A stretch of DNA of 64,000 nt from Candidatus Altimarinota bacterium. GTDB lineage: Bacteria > Patescibacteriota > Gracilibacteria > BD1-5 > UBA6164. Both the position numbers and the translations under genes were made by a program. A model generated the notes under the pieces. It saw nothing but the letters and a program-made list of their open reading frames with translations, was not told where the DNA came from and did not search any database. The DNA is taken from contig JAQTWV010000001.1 of NCBI GenBank assembly GCA_028689115.1, positions 845,539 to 909,538 on the forward strand, read 5' to 3'. Each line of letters starts with the position of its first letter. Position 1 is the stretch's first letter. Shown here one piece after another: positions 31,203-45,161 of this stretch.

Positions 31203-31937
31203 TTATTCAAAACCTGCTTCTATTATTTTTTCAATCAACTCTTTTCCTCATTCTCTCTCTACTAATCAATCTCTCAAAACATAAACCTTGTCTACATCTA
31301 TATATTCCAAGATCTTGAAATAATGAGTTATTATAATAAGACTATTTTTTTCACTACTTAGATTTTTTAACATAGAAGCGACTGCTCTAAAAGCATCTAA
31401 ATCAAGTCCACTATCTATTTCATCAAGTATTATGTATTTTGGTCCAATAAGTTTCATTTGAAGAATTTCTATTTTTCTCTTTTCTCATCAACTAAAACCT
31501 ACATTTAAATCTCTATCTAAAAATCCCTCATTTATATGTAGCTCAGTTAAATACTTAGAAATATGTCTTTTAAAAATAAATGGAGAGATATCTTTTTGTT
31601 CTGGATTTATATTTTTTAAACTTATATTATAAATAATTCTAAGAAATTCACTTAATTTTATCCCTTGTATTTCTGGAACATTTTGAAATGATAAAAATAA
31701 TCCTGCCTTACTTCTCTCTTCAGCATTTAGCGATAATAAATCTTTTCAATCAAGAGAAACACTTCATGAAATATAGTTATAATTTGGATGTCACATTAAA
31801 AATGAAGAAAGTGTAGATTTACCACTTCAATTTTTTCAAAGTAAACAATAATTCTTTCAAAGTTCAAAATTTAAACTTATTCACTTCAATATTTCCTTTT
31901 CTCAAACTCAAACTTTTAAATTATCAATTTTTATCAT
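31203..31937 (-). CDS. sufC: Fe-S assembly ATPase SufC
   Basis: A 244-residue ABC-type ATPase. Walker A is CLLGKNGSGKSTLSSFLM. The signature is LNVGFSGGEKRKIEILQMKL, Walker B is YIILDEIDSGLDLDAFRAVA, and the switch His is in LIIITHYFKILEYI. It powers SufBCD conformational change. It is first in the operon, with sufB, the carrier and sufD following. The SGG of the signature uses TGA. Confidence 0.97.
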
Positions 31938-31959
31938 TTTTAAACTTTAATTATAAAAC

Positions 31960-31976
31960 ATTACTATTTTAGTAAT
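31960..31976. promoter_or_regulatory. palindromic candidate operator upstream of sufC
   Basis: ATTACTA-TTT-TAGTAAT is a perfect 7-bp inverted repeat about 23 nt upstream of the sufC ATG. On the minus strand a TATAAT lies just upstream of it, so a bound repressor would block the suf transcript. The Rrf2 regulator of the cluster is the obvious candidate; this is inference. The rest of the 292-bp divergent gap to rsmH is AT-rich, with a TTGACA at 32132-32137 that may serve rsmH. Confidence 0.45.
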
Positions 31977-32229
31977 ATTTTTAATTTTCGCAAATTTTTT
32001 TATTATACTCTAGATATATACTTTGTTTTAATATAGACAATGTAAATAAAATGTTAAAAACCCTATTTTGTTAGCTTTGTAATCAATAACTTATTTTAGA
32101 CAATTTGTCTAGTTGTTTATACATAGATGTTTTGACAATAGACAAAAAAAGAATAAAAATATATATAAGTTTTGCTTATATCAAGAGCTGGTTTTTAGAA
32201 AATTAACATTTTTTTAACATTTTTAACAA

Positions 32230-33171
32230 ATGAATAATATAAAAGAAATAGAAAATAAACATATTTCTGTACTTTTAAATGAATTGGTAGAAGCCATAGA
32301 GATTAAAAATGATAAAAAAAATATAATTGTGGACGCTACTCTAGGTATGTGATGACATGCTAGCAAAATTATTGAAAAAATGAACATTTGAGATACTTTT
32401 ATCTGATTTGATGCTGATATAAAAAATTTAGAATTGGCAAGAACTAGACTAGAAGAAATAAACAAAAACAAAAAAGTAGAAATTATTTTAATTAATTCAA
32501 ATTTTTGAAATCTTAAAGTTGAACTTGAAAAGATTTGAATAAAAAAAATAACTTGAATTTACTATGATTTATGATTGTCTAGTTTACATCTAGATGAAGC
32601 TGATAGATGATTTAGTTTTATGTTAAATGGTCCACTTGATATGAGACTAGATAAAAGTAAATGAAAAACAGCGGCAGATATAGTAAACTCATACAAAGAT
32701 AGCGAGCTTAGAGACATATTTTTAAAATACTGAGAAGAACCTCAAAGTAACAAGATAGCAAAAAATATAGTAGAATTGAGAAGAAAAAAAAGATTTGAAA
32801 CAACTTCTGATTTATCTGAAATCATCACTTGATGACCAAAAGCTAAGTCTAGAATATTTCAAGCAATAAGAATAGAAGTAAACTGAGAATTGGAAATGCT
32901 AGAAAAATCATTGCATGATGCAATTGATATGCTAGAAAAAGATTCTGTAATATTTGTTATAAGTTTTCATTCACTTGAAGATAGGATAACAAAAAACATA
33001 TTTAGAGATGAAACAAGAGATTGTATTTGTGATGATTTGATTTGTAGTTGTGGACACGTAAAAAGTTTAAAAACATTAAATAAAAAACCCATTCTTCCAA
33101 CTCCGGAAGAAATAAAGAACAATTCTAGAAGTAGAAGTGCAAAAGCTAGATTTGCAAAAAAAATAATTTAA
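32230..33171 (+). CDS. rsmH: 16S rRNA (cytosine1402-N4)-methyltransferase RsmH
   Basis: A 313-residue protein. It has HISVLLNELVEAI, the SAM motif IIVDATLGMGGHASKII, YYDLGLSSLHLDEADRGFSF, GPLDMRLDKSKGKTAADIVN, RIFQAIRIEVNGELEML and VISFHSLEDRITKNIFRDE. It also has C-terminal cysteines in CICDDLICSCGH, as in longer family members. It modifies C1402 in the ribosomal P site. The ftsL-like gene follows, as in the dcw cluster. Confidence 0.97.
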
Positions 33172-33197
33172 AACATTATTTCATAATATATAAAATA

Positions 33198-33563
33198 GTG
33201 AGCTCAAACGTAGTAACAAAAGACTTTAGTCAAAATTATTTTTCTAAAAGAAAAAAAGAAAAAGAAAAATTTACTTTCTGAGTAAATTCGACTTATATAG
33301 CACTATTATCTATAATCTCAATGTTACTTTTATATTATGTTTGGATACTAAATGTAAATGCAACAAAATGATACAATATTAGACAATTAGAAATAGAGAA
33401 AAAAAATCTATTGATGGAAAAAGAAAAATTGGATGTAAAAATAGCTGAACTTGAAAGTTTGTCTAACATAATGACTGAAACTGATTTAGAAAATATGGAA
33501 AAAATAGAAGATCCAGATTATCTAGTTATAAAAGATGATGTCCAATATGTATATAATTATTAA
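33198..33563 (+). CDS. FtsL/DivIC-like cell-division protein
   Basis: A 121-residue bitopic protein. A basic cytoplasmic N-terminus precedes one membrane helix around residues 37-55 (YIALLSIISMLLLYYVWIL). An extracytoplasmic coiled coil follows (IRQLEIEKKNLLMEKEKLDV with heptad leucines), then a short C-terminal tail. Size, topology and place right after rsmH fit FtsL. The start is a GTG at 33198, 26 nt past rsmH; no ATG precedes the conserved region. Sequence similarity in this family is weak, so the call rests on context. Confidence 0.75.
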
Positions 33564-33590
33564 AAAGAGTCTTGCAAAAGACTTTTTTTT
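33563..33590 (+). terminator. terminator after the ftsL-like gene
   Basis: AGTCTT-GCA-AAGACT stem followed by T8. Confidence 0.75.
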
Positions 33591-33625
33591 TATTACTCTA
33601 ATATAAATAATATTTATAAAAAAAT

Positions 33626-34234
33626 ATGCCTGAAAGTTTAAAACAATTAATAAATGCTATAAATTATTTGCCTTGAATTTGAGAAAATAGAGCTACAAAA
33701 CTTGCTTTTTTCTTATTAAATGCAAATAGAAATTATATAGAAAATCTAAGTGAAAATTTAAAAAATATAAAAGACAAGATAGGATTTTGTAAAAACTGTA
33801 ATTCCCTATGTGATATATGACAAGACTTATGTAAAATATGCGAATCAAACAATAGAAACAAAAATATAATAGCAATTGTAGAAGAATATTTAGATATGCT
33901 TACAATCGAAGAAACAGGGTGATTTAGATGAGTTTATCATGTACTAGGTTGAGCTATTTCTCCTATAAATTGAGTTTTTATTTGAGATTTAAAATTTGAA
34001 GAATTATTTAAAAGAATAATTGAAAGTGATGAAAATGTAGAAATAATACTTGCAACAAATCCAAATATAGAATGAGAAGCAACAAGTAACTATATAAGTG
34101 AGGAAATAGAAAAAAGAAAACTAAAATATAAAACAAAGATAACAAGATTATCTAGATGATTATCTAGCGGTTATATAGAATATGCAGATAATATAACTCT
34201 TGTAAATGCCCTAAAAGAAAGAAAAGAAATATAA
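33626..34234 (+). CDS. recR: recombination protein RecR
   Basis: A 202-residue protein. The N-terminal helix-hairpin-helix has LPGIGENRATKLAFFL. The zinc finger is CKNCNSLCDIGQDLCKIC (four Cys around residues 54-71). The Toprim domain has IAIVEEYLDMLTIEETGGFR, YHVLGGAISPINGV and ATNPNIEGEATSNYI. It ends with LSRGLSSGYIEYADNITLVN. It acts with RecO/RecF in gap repair. recO and recF are not in the window. Confidence 0.96.
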
Positions 34235-34258
34235 ATTTAATTTTTAAATATAAATCTT

Positions 34259-34447
34259 ATGACTGAATTTGCACCAGCTTGAAGTACTCCAAGAATGACA
34301 AAAGCTCAAGTTAGAAAATATATAAAAGATATGGAAGAAGCTAGAAAATTAGCTCAACAAAAACTTGATGAAGCCAAAGATTCTTGAGAATTAGCAAAAG
34401 AAGAAATCGAAATTGAACTTTTAGAAAAAAAATTAGACCAGCTGTAA
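34259..34447 (+). CDS. small coiled-coil protein
   Basis: A 62-residue ORF 24 nt downstream of recR: MTEFAPAGSTPRMTKAQVRK, then a continuous E/K/A/L-rich helix to the end (ELAKEEIEIELLEKKLDQL). Both glycines are TGA, and the stop is buried in a good terminator, which supports a real gene. No family recognised. Confidence 0.6.
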
Positions 34448-34460
34448 GCTGGTCTAATTT
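34430..34460. terminator. bidirectional terminator
   Basis: A 13-bp stem AAATTAGACCAGC with a TGTAA loop. It contains the stop of the coiled-coil gene and that of the converging yvcK. Confidence 0.85.
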
Positions 34461-35434
34461 TTTTTAATTATGTCTTTTATTACTTGTCATATCTTATCAT
34501 AAGAGTGTCTTACAAAAGTATTTTCATGAAGCAAATCTGCTTCTATAACTTCATACTTTTTCCCTTCAAAAACATCATGACTTTTTACTTTTACTGGTTT
34601 TTTCTTTTCTAAACTCTTGTATTTATCTGCCAATTTTTCTGAAATATATCAATTATTTACTACAAAATAATCTATAACTCAAACTCCTAGATATTTTTCA
34701 ATTGTATCTATAAAATCTATAGCTTCAAAATCAGTAGTTTCACCTGGTTTTGTCATAAGATTGCAAAAATATACAACCTTGGCTTTTTTATTTTTAACAA
34801 TTGCTTCTTTTATACCTTTTACAAGTAAATTTGGTATAACAGAAGTATACAAATCTCAAAATGATAACAATATATAATCAGCTTTTTCTAAAGCACTAAC
34901 AGCTTTTGGATTAGCATTTACTTCTGGAGTTAGATATGCAGTTTTTATAGGAGAACTAGTTTCATCTAATTTTAAATCTATATTTGTTTCTCACTCTACT
35001 ATATTTCAATCTTGCAATTCTACATTTAAATGTGATAATTCCAAAGTTACAGGAATAACTCTTCATTTCACTTTAAACATTTTAGCAACTTGCTTAAGTC
35101 ATTTATCAAAATTTCAAGTTATTTGTGACATTGCAGTTATTATAAGATTTCACAAATTATGACCTCATACACTACATCATTTATCATATCTATAATCAAA
35201 AAGTTGTTTTACAATTTCATGTTCTCTAGATAAAGCCATAATAGCTCTTCTTACATCTCCTGGTGGAAGCATATTAAACTCTTCTCTCAAAATACCAGTT
35301 GAGCCTCCACTATCACTCATAGAAATAATAGCAGAAATATTGTAATCATCATTATCTCTTATACTAGACAATAGTCCATAACTTCAATTTCATCATCATA
35401 TGGTAACTACATTTATATTCTTTGATTTAGACAT
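34454..35434 (-). CDS. YvcK/CofD-like gluconeogenesis-morphogenesis factor
   Basis: A 326-residue protein. The nucleotide-binding start is VVTIGGGNGSYGLLSSIRDN. It has ISMSDSGGSTGILREEFNML, PPGDVRRAIMALS, then GHNLGNLIITAMSQITGNFD and the C-terminal VVYFCNLMTKPGETTDFEA. The YvcK family binds UDP-sugars and links cell-wall synthesis with central metabolism and shape. The GGG near the N-terminus is TGA-TGA-TGA. It is usually next to rapZ and whiA, which are absent here. Confidence 0.93.
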
Positions 35435-35490
35435 AATTTTTCAATTTTTCAAATAAATTTCATACATTTTTAAACTCAAAGAATTATATA

Positions 35491-35526
35491 AAAAAAACAA
35501 AGAAAATCTAGTTTTTCTTTGTTTTT
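35491..35526 (-). terminator. terminator downstream of alaS
   Basis: AAAAACAAAGAAAA pairs with TTTTTCTTTGTTTTT across a TCTAG loop, 10 nt past the alaS stop. Confidence 0.7.
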
Positions 35527-35535
35527 ATGTAATAA

Positions 35536-37356
35536 TTAATCTTTAATTAAAACAGCTTTTATTCTTCTAACTCATCTAGAACTTGCTTCTTCTTTTAAAA
35601 TCTTAAATTTTCACATAGTTTTAGAGTTTTCTACATGTGGTCATCAACATAATTCTTTTGAATATACTTTTCCATCAGCTCAAACCATAGAATAAACTTT
35701 TACTATTTCAGGATATTTTTCCCAAAAACTTCATTCAACTCAAGAAGTTCTTGCTTCTTCTTTATCCATATTAGTCATAATAGTTTCAAAACCTGCATTT
35801 ATAGCTTCATTTACATAAGCTTCAACTTTATCTAGAATTTCTTTTTCAACTTTTTCATCATTAGAAAAATCAAATCTAAGTCTTTCTGGAGTTATATTAC
35901 TACCTTTTTGATGAACATTTTCTCAAAGATATTTTCTAAGACCAGCTAAAAGTAAATGTGTTGCACTATGCAAACCTACAGTTTCTTCTCAACTATCAGC
36001 TAATCATCATTTAAATTTTCAAGCACTTGCTGTTCTTGATTTTTCTTGATGTTCAGTATATGCTTTTTTAAATCATTCAGTGTCAACAGTTAATCAAACT
36101 TCCATAGCTAACTCCCCTGTCATTTCAAGAGGAAAACCATAAGTATCATAAAGTTTAAATGCTTTTTCTCATGATATGATTTCTACTTTTTTTCCAGTTC
36201 TTTCAAAAGCTATTTGAAATCCTGAAACTAATTTTTCAAATTCTTTTAATCATTTTTCAAGAGTTTCTCAAAATTGTTTTTCTTCTCTAAGTATTTCAGT
36301 AACTATTTCTTCTCTTTTTGTTATCATATGAGGATAAGCAACACCTAGTTTATCTATAACAGTATTTGCAACCTTACTCAAAAATTCTCACTTAAATCAA
36401 AGCTTATAAGCTTGTCTAATAGCAATTCTTATAAGTCTTCTAAGTACATAACCTTGGTCAACATTTGCAGGAATAACTCAGTCACTTATCATAACAGTAG
36501 CAGTTCTAGAATGGTCTGCTATTATTCTAATAGATCTCATAGTTTCAGCATTGTATGGAACTCAAATTTCTTTTGAAATTGAAGCAATAATCTCACTAAA
36601 AATATCAGTATTATAAACCGTTTTTTCTCAATTTAGAGTTGCAGTAATTCTTTCAAGTCACATACCAGTATCTACGTTTTGAGCTGGTAATTTAACTAAA
36701 CTTCCATCTGGTAGTTTATTATATTCCATAAATACATTGTTCCAGATTTCCATCCAATTTTTTTCGTCTGATCAAACATTGCTTCAAGCAGGAGGTAAAT
36801 CACTTTCTCAAACATAGTAAAATATTTCAGTATCTGGACCACAAGGACCAGTATCACCTGCCGCCCACCAATTATCTTTTTTTGGAAGATAAGATATTCT
36901 ATCTTTAGGCATACCTACACTTTGCCAAATACTTGCAGATTCTTCATCTCTTGGAGCATCTGCATCTCATTCAAAAACAGTTACAGCTATTTTTCTAGGA
37001 TCAAGAGCAAGCCAATCTTTGCTTGTCAAAAACTCCCAAGAATAAGCAATACTATCTTTTTTAAAATAATCTCAAAGTGACCAATTTCAAAGCATTTCAA
37101 AAAATGTAAGATGACTATTATCACCTACTTCTTCTATATCTCAAGTTCTAATACATTTTTGACTATCAGATAATCTTTTTCAAAGTGGATGAGTTTCTCA
37201 TAAAAGATATGGAACCAAAGGTTGCATACCTGCAGTATTAAATAAAACAGTTGGATCATTTTCAGGAACTACTGGAGCACTAGGAATTATTGCATGTCAT
37301 TTACTTTGGAAAAAATCAAGGTATTTTTGTCTTATATCAGCACTATTATATTGCAT
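35536..37356 (-). CDS. alaS: alanyl-tRNA synthetase, short form
   Basis: A 606-residue protein. The class II catalytic core has [60 protein letters not shown] and [13 protein letters not shown]. The editing (SAD) domain has [17 protein letters not shown] and ends [20 protein letters not shown]. It stops right after the SAD domain and lacks the ~250-residue C-terminal C-Ala/DHHA1 region of the E. coli enzyme (876 aa). HxxxH and CxxxH editing metal ligands are kept. Confidence 0.95.
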
Positions 37357-37432
37357 AAATTGGTATATTAATTCTAAATTTAATTTATTTTAAATAAAAA
37401 GTGTTTTTTATCAAATAAAAAGCTTCAATTTT

Positions 37433-37461
37433 TTGAATTAAAAAGCAAAATATAGTAAAAT
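37433..37461 (+). promoter_or_regulatory. promoter for the giant-protein gene pair
   Basis: TTGAAT (37433-37438), 17-bp spacer, TAAAAT (37456-37461), 34 nt upstream of the first gene's ATG, in the 138-bp divergent gap with alaS. Confidence 0.5.
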
Positions 37462-37494
37462 AAATTAAAGAATTTTATATATTTATACTAATTT

Positions 37495-39777
37495 ATGAAT
37501 CCTCAAGAAATATCATTTGAAAGATACAATTCTATACAAAGAGAAATTTGAAAACATAACGATATTCAAAGTGCTCTTAAAGAAGCTTATGAATTAATAA
37601 AATGAATAACTATAGAAAAAGAAATAAATAAAAAAAATCCTACTAAATACAATCAACTAGAAGAACTAGAAAAAAAATTCATAAAAGAATATATTGATTT
37701 GGAAAATTCTATAAAAGATGCAATTAAAGATGATAGAACTATATCTCAAAAAGAGAGAGAAAAAATTATGTTTGAATTATCTGATATAGTAGATTTGGCA
37801 CAAAAAAACTGAATAAAAGAACATAAAAATCTTTGGAGTAAATTATGAGATGTAAAAAGATCAATTTGATGAACTGAGGAAAAAGTAGATACTAGTAGCG
37901 CCAGAACTGAAGCAATTAAATTAAATGAAAAAAAAGAATTATTAAATAAATATTTTAAAAAAGAAAAATTTTCAGATGTTGAGTTAAAGAAATTATTAAC
38001 TATTTCTAATGAAGAAAGAAAAATTAAATGAGAAAATAAAACATGAAATCTAGCTTGATACGCAGTTAGATGGATTAATTTAGATACAACATCTGCAGAC
38101 ATATTTTCTGAACAAGAAGACGTAATAAGAACAAACCAATTTCAAGATGATATTATAAAAAGAATATGATTAGAAAAATGATACAATGCATCTTGAGATA
38201 TCCATGCCTTTCATCAAAGTTTATGAAACTATATAACAAATGCTCCTATTGTTGAAAGTGCTTTAAAAACAAATAATGTTCAAAATTTATGAAATAAAGC
38301 ATTAAAAAACTATTTATGATATTTGGAAAGTAAATGAGAATTAGCTCCTAAAAATTTAAAAATAAAATTCTGAGAAGAAAAAACTCAAGAAATTTTTAAC
38401 TTTATAAAAAGAAATGAACCTGATAAAATAACTTGAGAAAAATTTTGAACTGATTTTGTGAATAAAGTTTTAGATTTATTTGATAAAGCTTTAAAAGCTT
38501 TAAAAGAAAAAATAGATTGATTATTTACAAAATTAACGACATCTAAAGACTTAAAAGAATTTAAAAGTAATTTAGAAGAAATTAAAAATTATGATAAAGA
38601 AGAAACAGATGCTCTACTTAAAAAATTTGATGAAGAAATTAAAAATAAAGAATCTGAATTAATGAAAAAATTTATATGACCAATTAATGCAAAAATTAAA
38701 AATGAAAATGAAGCTGAAAAAATAGCAAGAGAAATATTAAATAAAATAAAAAATAATTTAGATCCAAAAAAATTATGAGAAGCATTTAGTATAATTGAAA
38801 AATTTAATAAAGATTATGATGCAAAATTTGATAGTAAAAATACAATTCAAGAAACAATTAATGTATCTACATTAGAAAATGAAAGAGATATATTAAAATC
38901 TGTTAGTAATGCAAATATAGCTAAAAAATTAGCAGAAGAAGCAAGAAAAAACTGAAATAAAGAAGAAGCTAAAAAGCAAGAAGAAGAAGCTAAAAAGCAA
39001 GAAAAAGCTTATCATTCACAAATGATAAGAAAAAAATGAATTGAAACTTCTGGTAAAATATTATCTCAAACAAGTGAAAAACAAGCAAGAGATATATGAA
39101 CTTGAAAAATTGATTATAATGAGCATTTAGAAAAAATATTAAGTAAAGATGAAAACTTAAGAAAAGAAATAGATAATTATGAGAAACAAAAAAAAGAAGT
39201 TGAAGAAAAACAAGAAAATAATTCAAATGATAAAAAAGAAGACAATCTTACAACTAAAAATAATACAAATATAGAATCATATTCTTATGACTCAACTTCT
39301 TGAACAGTACAAATAAAATGAGAAAATTGAGTTGAACACATAATTTTAACTCAAGAAGAACAAAAAAAAGTAAAAAATAATCCTGAAATAATAGAAAAAA
39401 TAATTGATTTCTATTCTATATTAAGAGACTTATGATTAAGTGAGTTATGGAAAGAAAAAGAAAAAATTTTTACTGCTATTTCTAATAAAATGTGAATTTG
39501 ATTTAATAATAAATCTAATTACTTAAGTGAAAATGAGATAAAAATATTTTTAAATGCCATTCTGAAATCTGTTTGACAAAAAGAAATTGATAAAACAAAA
39601 GTATTAGTTGAATTTAAAAACATTTTTTCAAATAAAAATGATTTACAAATTATTTGAAATGGTTATAACGATAATTTACTTCAAAAATGAAGTTCAAAAA
39701 TCTCTGAACAATTTTTACAAAAATATGCTAATTGAAAAATATCTTTTGATATCGAATGATTTAGTAAAAATATATAA
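37495..39777 (+). CDS. giant protein A of unknown function with a shared C-terminal module
   Basis: A 760-residue protein with no signal peptide and no membrane helix. It is mostly Lys/Glu/Asn-rich and helical. A coiled coil with a short repeat (KEEAKKQEEEAKKQEK) lies around residues 485-502. An Asn/Lys-rich linker follows, then a C-terminal module of about 160 residues starting near SYSYDSTSGTVQIKG. It includes LTQEEQKKVKNNPEIIEKII, LSENEIKIFLNAILKSVG and NLLQKGSSKISEQF, and ends ISFDIEGFSKNI. The same module ends the next gene. It uses TGA for nearly all glycines, so it is adapted to this genome. No known family recognised. Confidence 0.75.
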
Positions 39778-39782
39778 CAAAT

Positions 39783-42500
39783 ATGCCTGAAATAAACATA
39801 GATAAAATAGTCAATACAAGTATGATTGAAAACCGTGAATGAGAAAAAGATAGCCTTATAAATGATATAAAGAAGGCTAATTTTTTTATTGATTATTTCA
39901 GAAAAAATCAAGATAGTAAATATAGCGAGGTAAAATGATTATATGATAATCTAACTCTAGAATTAAACAATGCAATAAGTGATAATAAAATAGAAACAAA
40001 AAAAGAATTAGAAGGTTTAAAACAATCACTAAATATAGAAACTGAATATGAAAAAATAATAAATATAACTAGAAAATTAGACTCTATATTTGAAAATAAC
40101 ACAAAAATAAGTACTGAGACATTGGAAAGACTATCAAATGATAAACTTGATAATGACTCTAAGAAAAAAATATTTTTTGAAATTAGAAATAACTTACCTT
40201 TAATTTCTCATATAAAAGATCCTGAAATAATTAAGTCTTTTTTTGAATTTTATGAATGAACTAATTTAAGTGAATATTATAAACACTTATCTAATTCCAT
40301 AATTAATTTTCCATTAATAACAAATAGTTATATAAAAAATACATCTCAAATTAATATGAATTTAATTCCAGATGAATATTTTACATATAAAATAGAATGA
40401 CATGATAATATATCTGATATAACAAAAATACTAATTAATTGAAATCAAAATAAAATTGAATCTAGAGTTAGGTCACTTTTTTTAAGATTAAATTGAAATA
40501 TTGGAAATATTAAATTAGTATTAAATGTACTACTAAATAATGAAAAAACAAAGCTAATTATTGAAAATAATCTACCTAAAGAACTTATAGAAAACAAAGA
40601 AACAATTCAATTTTTAAAAGAAAATTGAATTGTAATTCAAAAAGAAAATATAGAAAATCCAAGTAAAAAATTTAATGAATTATCAAAACAAATATTAGAT
40701 TTAAGTATAAATCAAAAAGATTATGATTTATTGGTAAATAAATATATAGATGAACTTGACTCTTTTATTATTAGAAATTGAGAATATGATAAAGAATTAT
40801 TGGCAAAAATAATAAATAAAAATTATTCTAAGTTTGAAAGATTTTCTTGCATAAATTATAACAAAGAAATTGCTAAAGATTTAGTTGAAATTGATCATTC
40901 AATATTTATGAATTTATCAACAGAATTAAGAAAAGATGAAAAGTTAATTAAGGCGTCAATTAAAAATCAAGATGATTATGCATGGGCATATTTTATAAAT
41001 ATAGATTCAATTGATACTCTAATTAATAGTTATAAAATACTTATGGATATCTGAATTAATTCAAATGATATACTAAATTTTCCAAATTTTTCAAATGCAA
41101 TAAAATCATATGCAAATAAAGATAATATATGGGCATATAATTCAAAATGAGATATAGGAGGTTGAAATATATTAAAAGAATTAGAAAATAAATGAAAAAA
41201 TCAAGATAAATTTTTTTCTGAATCATTAAAAGATAATAAATTAATATTAAATGATATAGTTAAAAATGATTTTTTTACTATAATAAATAGTGAAATAAAA
41301 AATGAAACAAAATCTAGAGAATTTTTAGATATATTATATAAAAATAAAGAATTTGATATTGATACATTTAAAGAAAATTATAATAAGCTTTTATTATTAT
41401 GCTCTTGAAATGAAAAAATACTTAAAAATATATTTAATTATTTATTAGATAAACAAGCAGAAGTATATAATAACCCTGAAATTTTAAAAAAGATAACAAA
41501 AAGTAGTATTGAAAATAGTAATTTTGAAATATGAAAAATTAAAATAATATTGAATGAAAATTCTAAAATTAGAGAATTTTTAAATATAGAAATAAATAAT
41601 GATAAAGAAGAAATAAATTTAAATACAAATTTATTAAATTCTAATTTTAAAGATTTTTCAAAAAATCATCCAACAAAAAATAAAAATGAAATTATTAATT
41701 TATATTTATCAGAAATCTGATTATCAGATGATCTTTCATATGATGAATGAAAATTAAGAGAGTTATTATGATGAATACTACTAATTAATTTTGAAAAAAT
41801 AAAATCGAAAACAATTGCTAATCAAAAAGAAACAGCTTATGATTATATTTCATGAAAAATTACAAGAGAAGAATACAATAAAATAATTGACAAGTCATAT
41901 AATGAAAATTTAAAAAAAGAATGACTTCCAAGTAATAAAAACGAGGAAGAAAAAGTTGAAGATAATAAAAACTGAGAGAAAATAAGTAATGTAAATAATA
42001 TAGAAAATTACGATTCTAATTCTTGAATAATTACACTAAACTGAATAAATTGAGTTGAAAAAATAAACCTAAACCAAGAAGAACAAGATCAAATAAAAAA
42101 TAATCCTGAAATAAAAGATAAAATAATTAATTTTTACTCTACTTTAAAGGATTTATGAATAGATAATTTATGGATACATAGAGAAAATATATTTAAAGTT
42201 ATTTCAAATAAAAAATGAATTTGATTTGATGCAAAAACAGATTATCTAGGTGAAAATGAAATAATTATATTTTTAAACTCTATTTTAAAATCAGTTTGAA
42301 TGGAAGAAATTCCTCTTGGTTTTAATTTAGAAAATGTTAAAAATAAATTTATGCAATTAAATAATAAACAAGTTTTATGAAATTGATATTGAGATAATTT
42401 ACTTCAAAAATGAAGTTCAAAAATATCTGAAATCTTTATAAAAAAATATGTTAATTGAAAAATATCTTTTGATAATGAATGATTTAGTAAAAATATATAA
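39783..42500 (+). CDS. giant protein B, C-terminal paralogue of giant protein A
   Basis: A 905-residue protein that starts 5 nt after giant protein A stops. The long helical, Asn/Lys/Ile-rich N-terminal part differs from A. The last ~160 residues match A closely: NLNQEEQDQIKNNPEIKDKI, ISNKKGIGFDAKTDYL, GENEIIIFLNSILKSVG, NLLQKGSSKISEIFIKKY, ISFDNEGFSKNI. There is no signal peptide. It ends at a GC-rich terminator, so A and B form one operon. Function unknown; the large size and duplicated tail could suit a structural or effector role, which is inference. Confidence 0.75.
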
Positions 42501-42501
42501 T

Positions 42502-42528
42502 AAAAAAACTGCCCTGCGGGCAGTTTTT

Positions 42529-42530
<2 letters not shown>
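42502..42530. terminator. bidirectional terminator between giant protein B and gyrA
   Basis: AAAAAAACTGCCC-TGC-GGGCAGTTTTTTT, a perfect 13-bp stem. Confidence 0.9.
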
Positions 42531-45075
<2,545 letters not shown>

Positions 45076-45140
45076 ATTTTCAACATTTTTAAGCCATAAA
45101 ATACAAGATTAAATATACTTGTTTTTCTCAATAAATCAAG

Positions 45141-45161
45141 CAAAAGTTCTCTTTTTTTTAA
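45141..45161. repeat. 21-bp direct repeat, left copy
   Basis: CAAAAGTTCTC followed by seven T and AAA. An identical copy in the same orientation lies at 48774-48794, so the two bracket the whole cassette array. The left copy is in the gyrA upstream region; the right copy truncates the SdrD-like pseudogene. Confidence 0.8.

Noticed and set aside
38990-39226. Standard-code minus-strand ORF inside giant gene A
   Set aside because: Low-complexity antisense of an AAA/GAA-rich coiled coil; no start signal and no domain.
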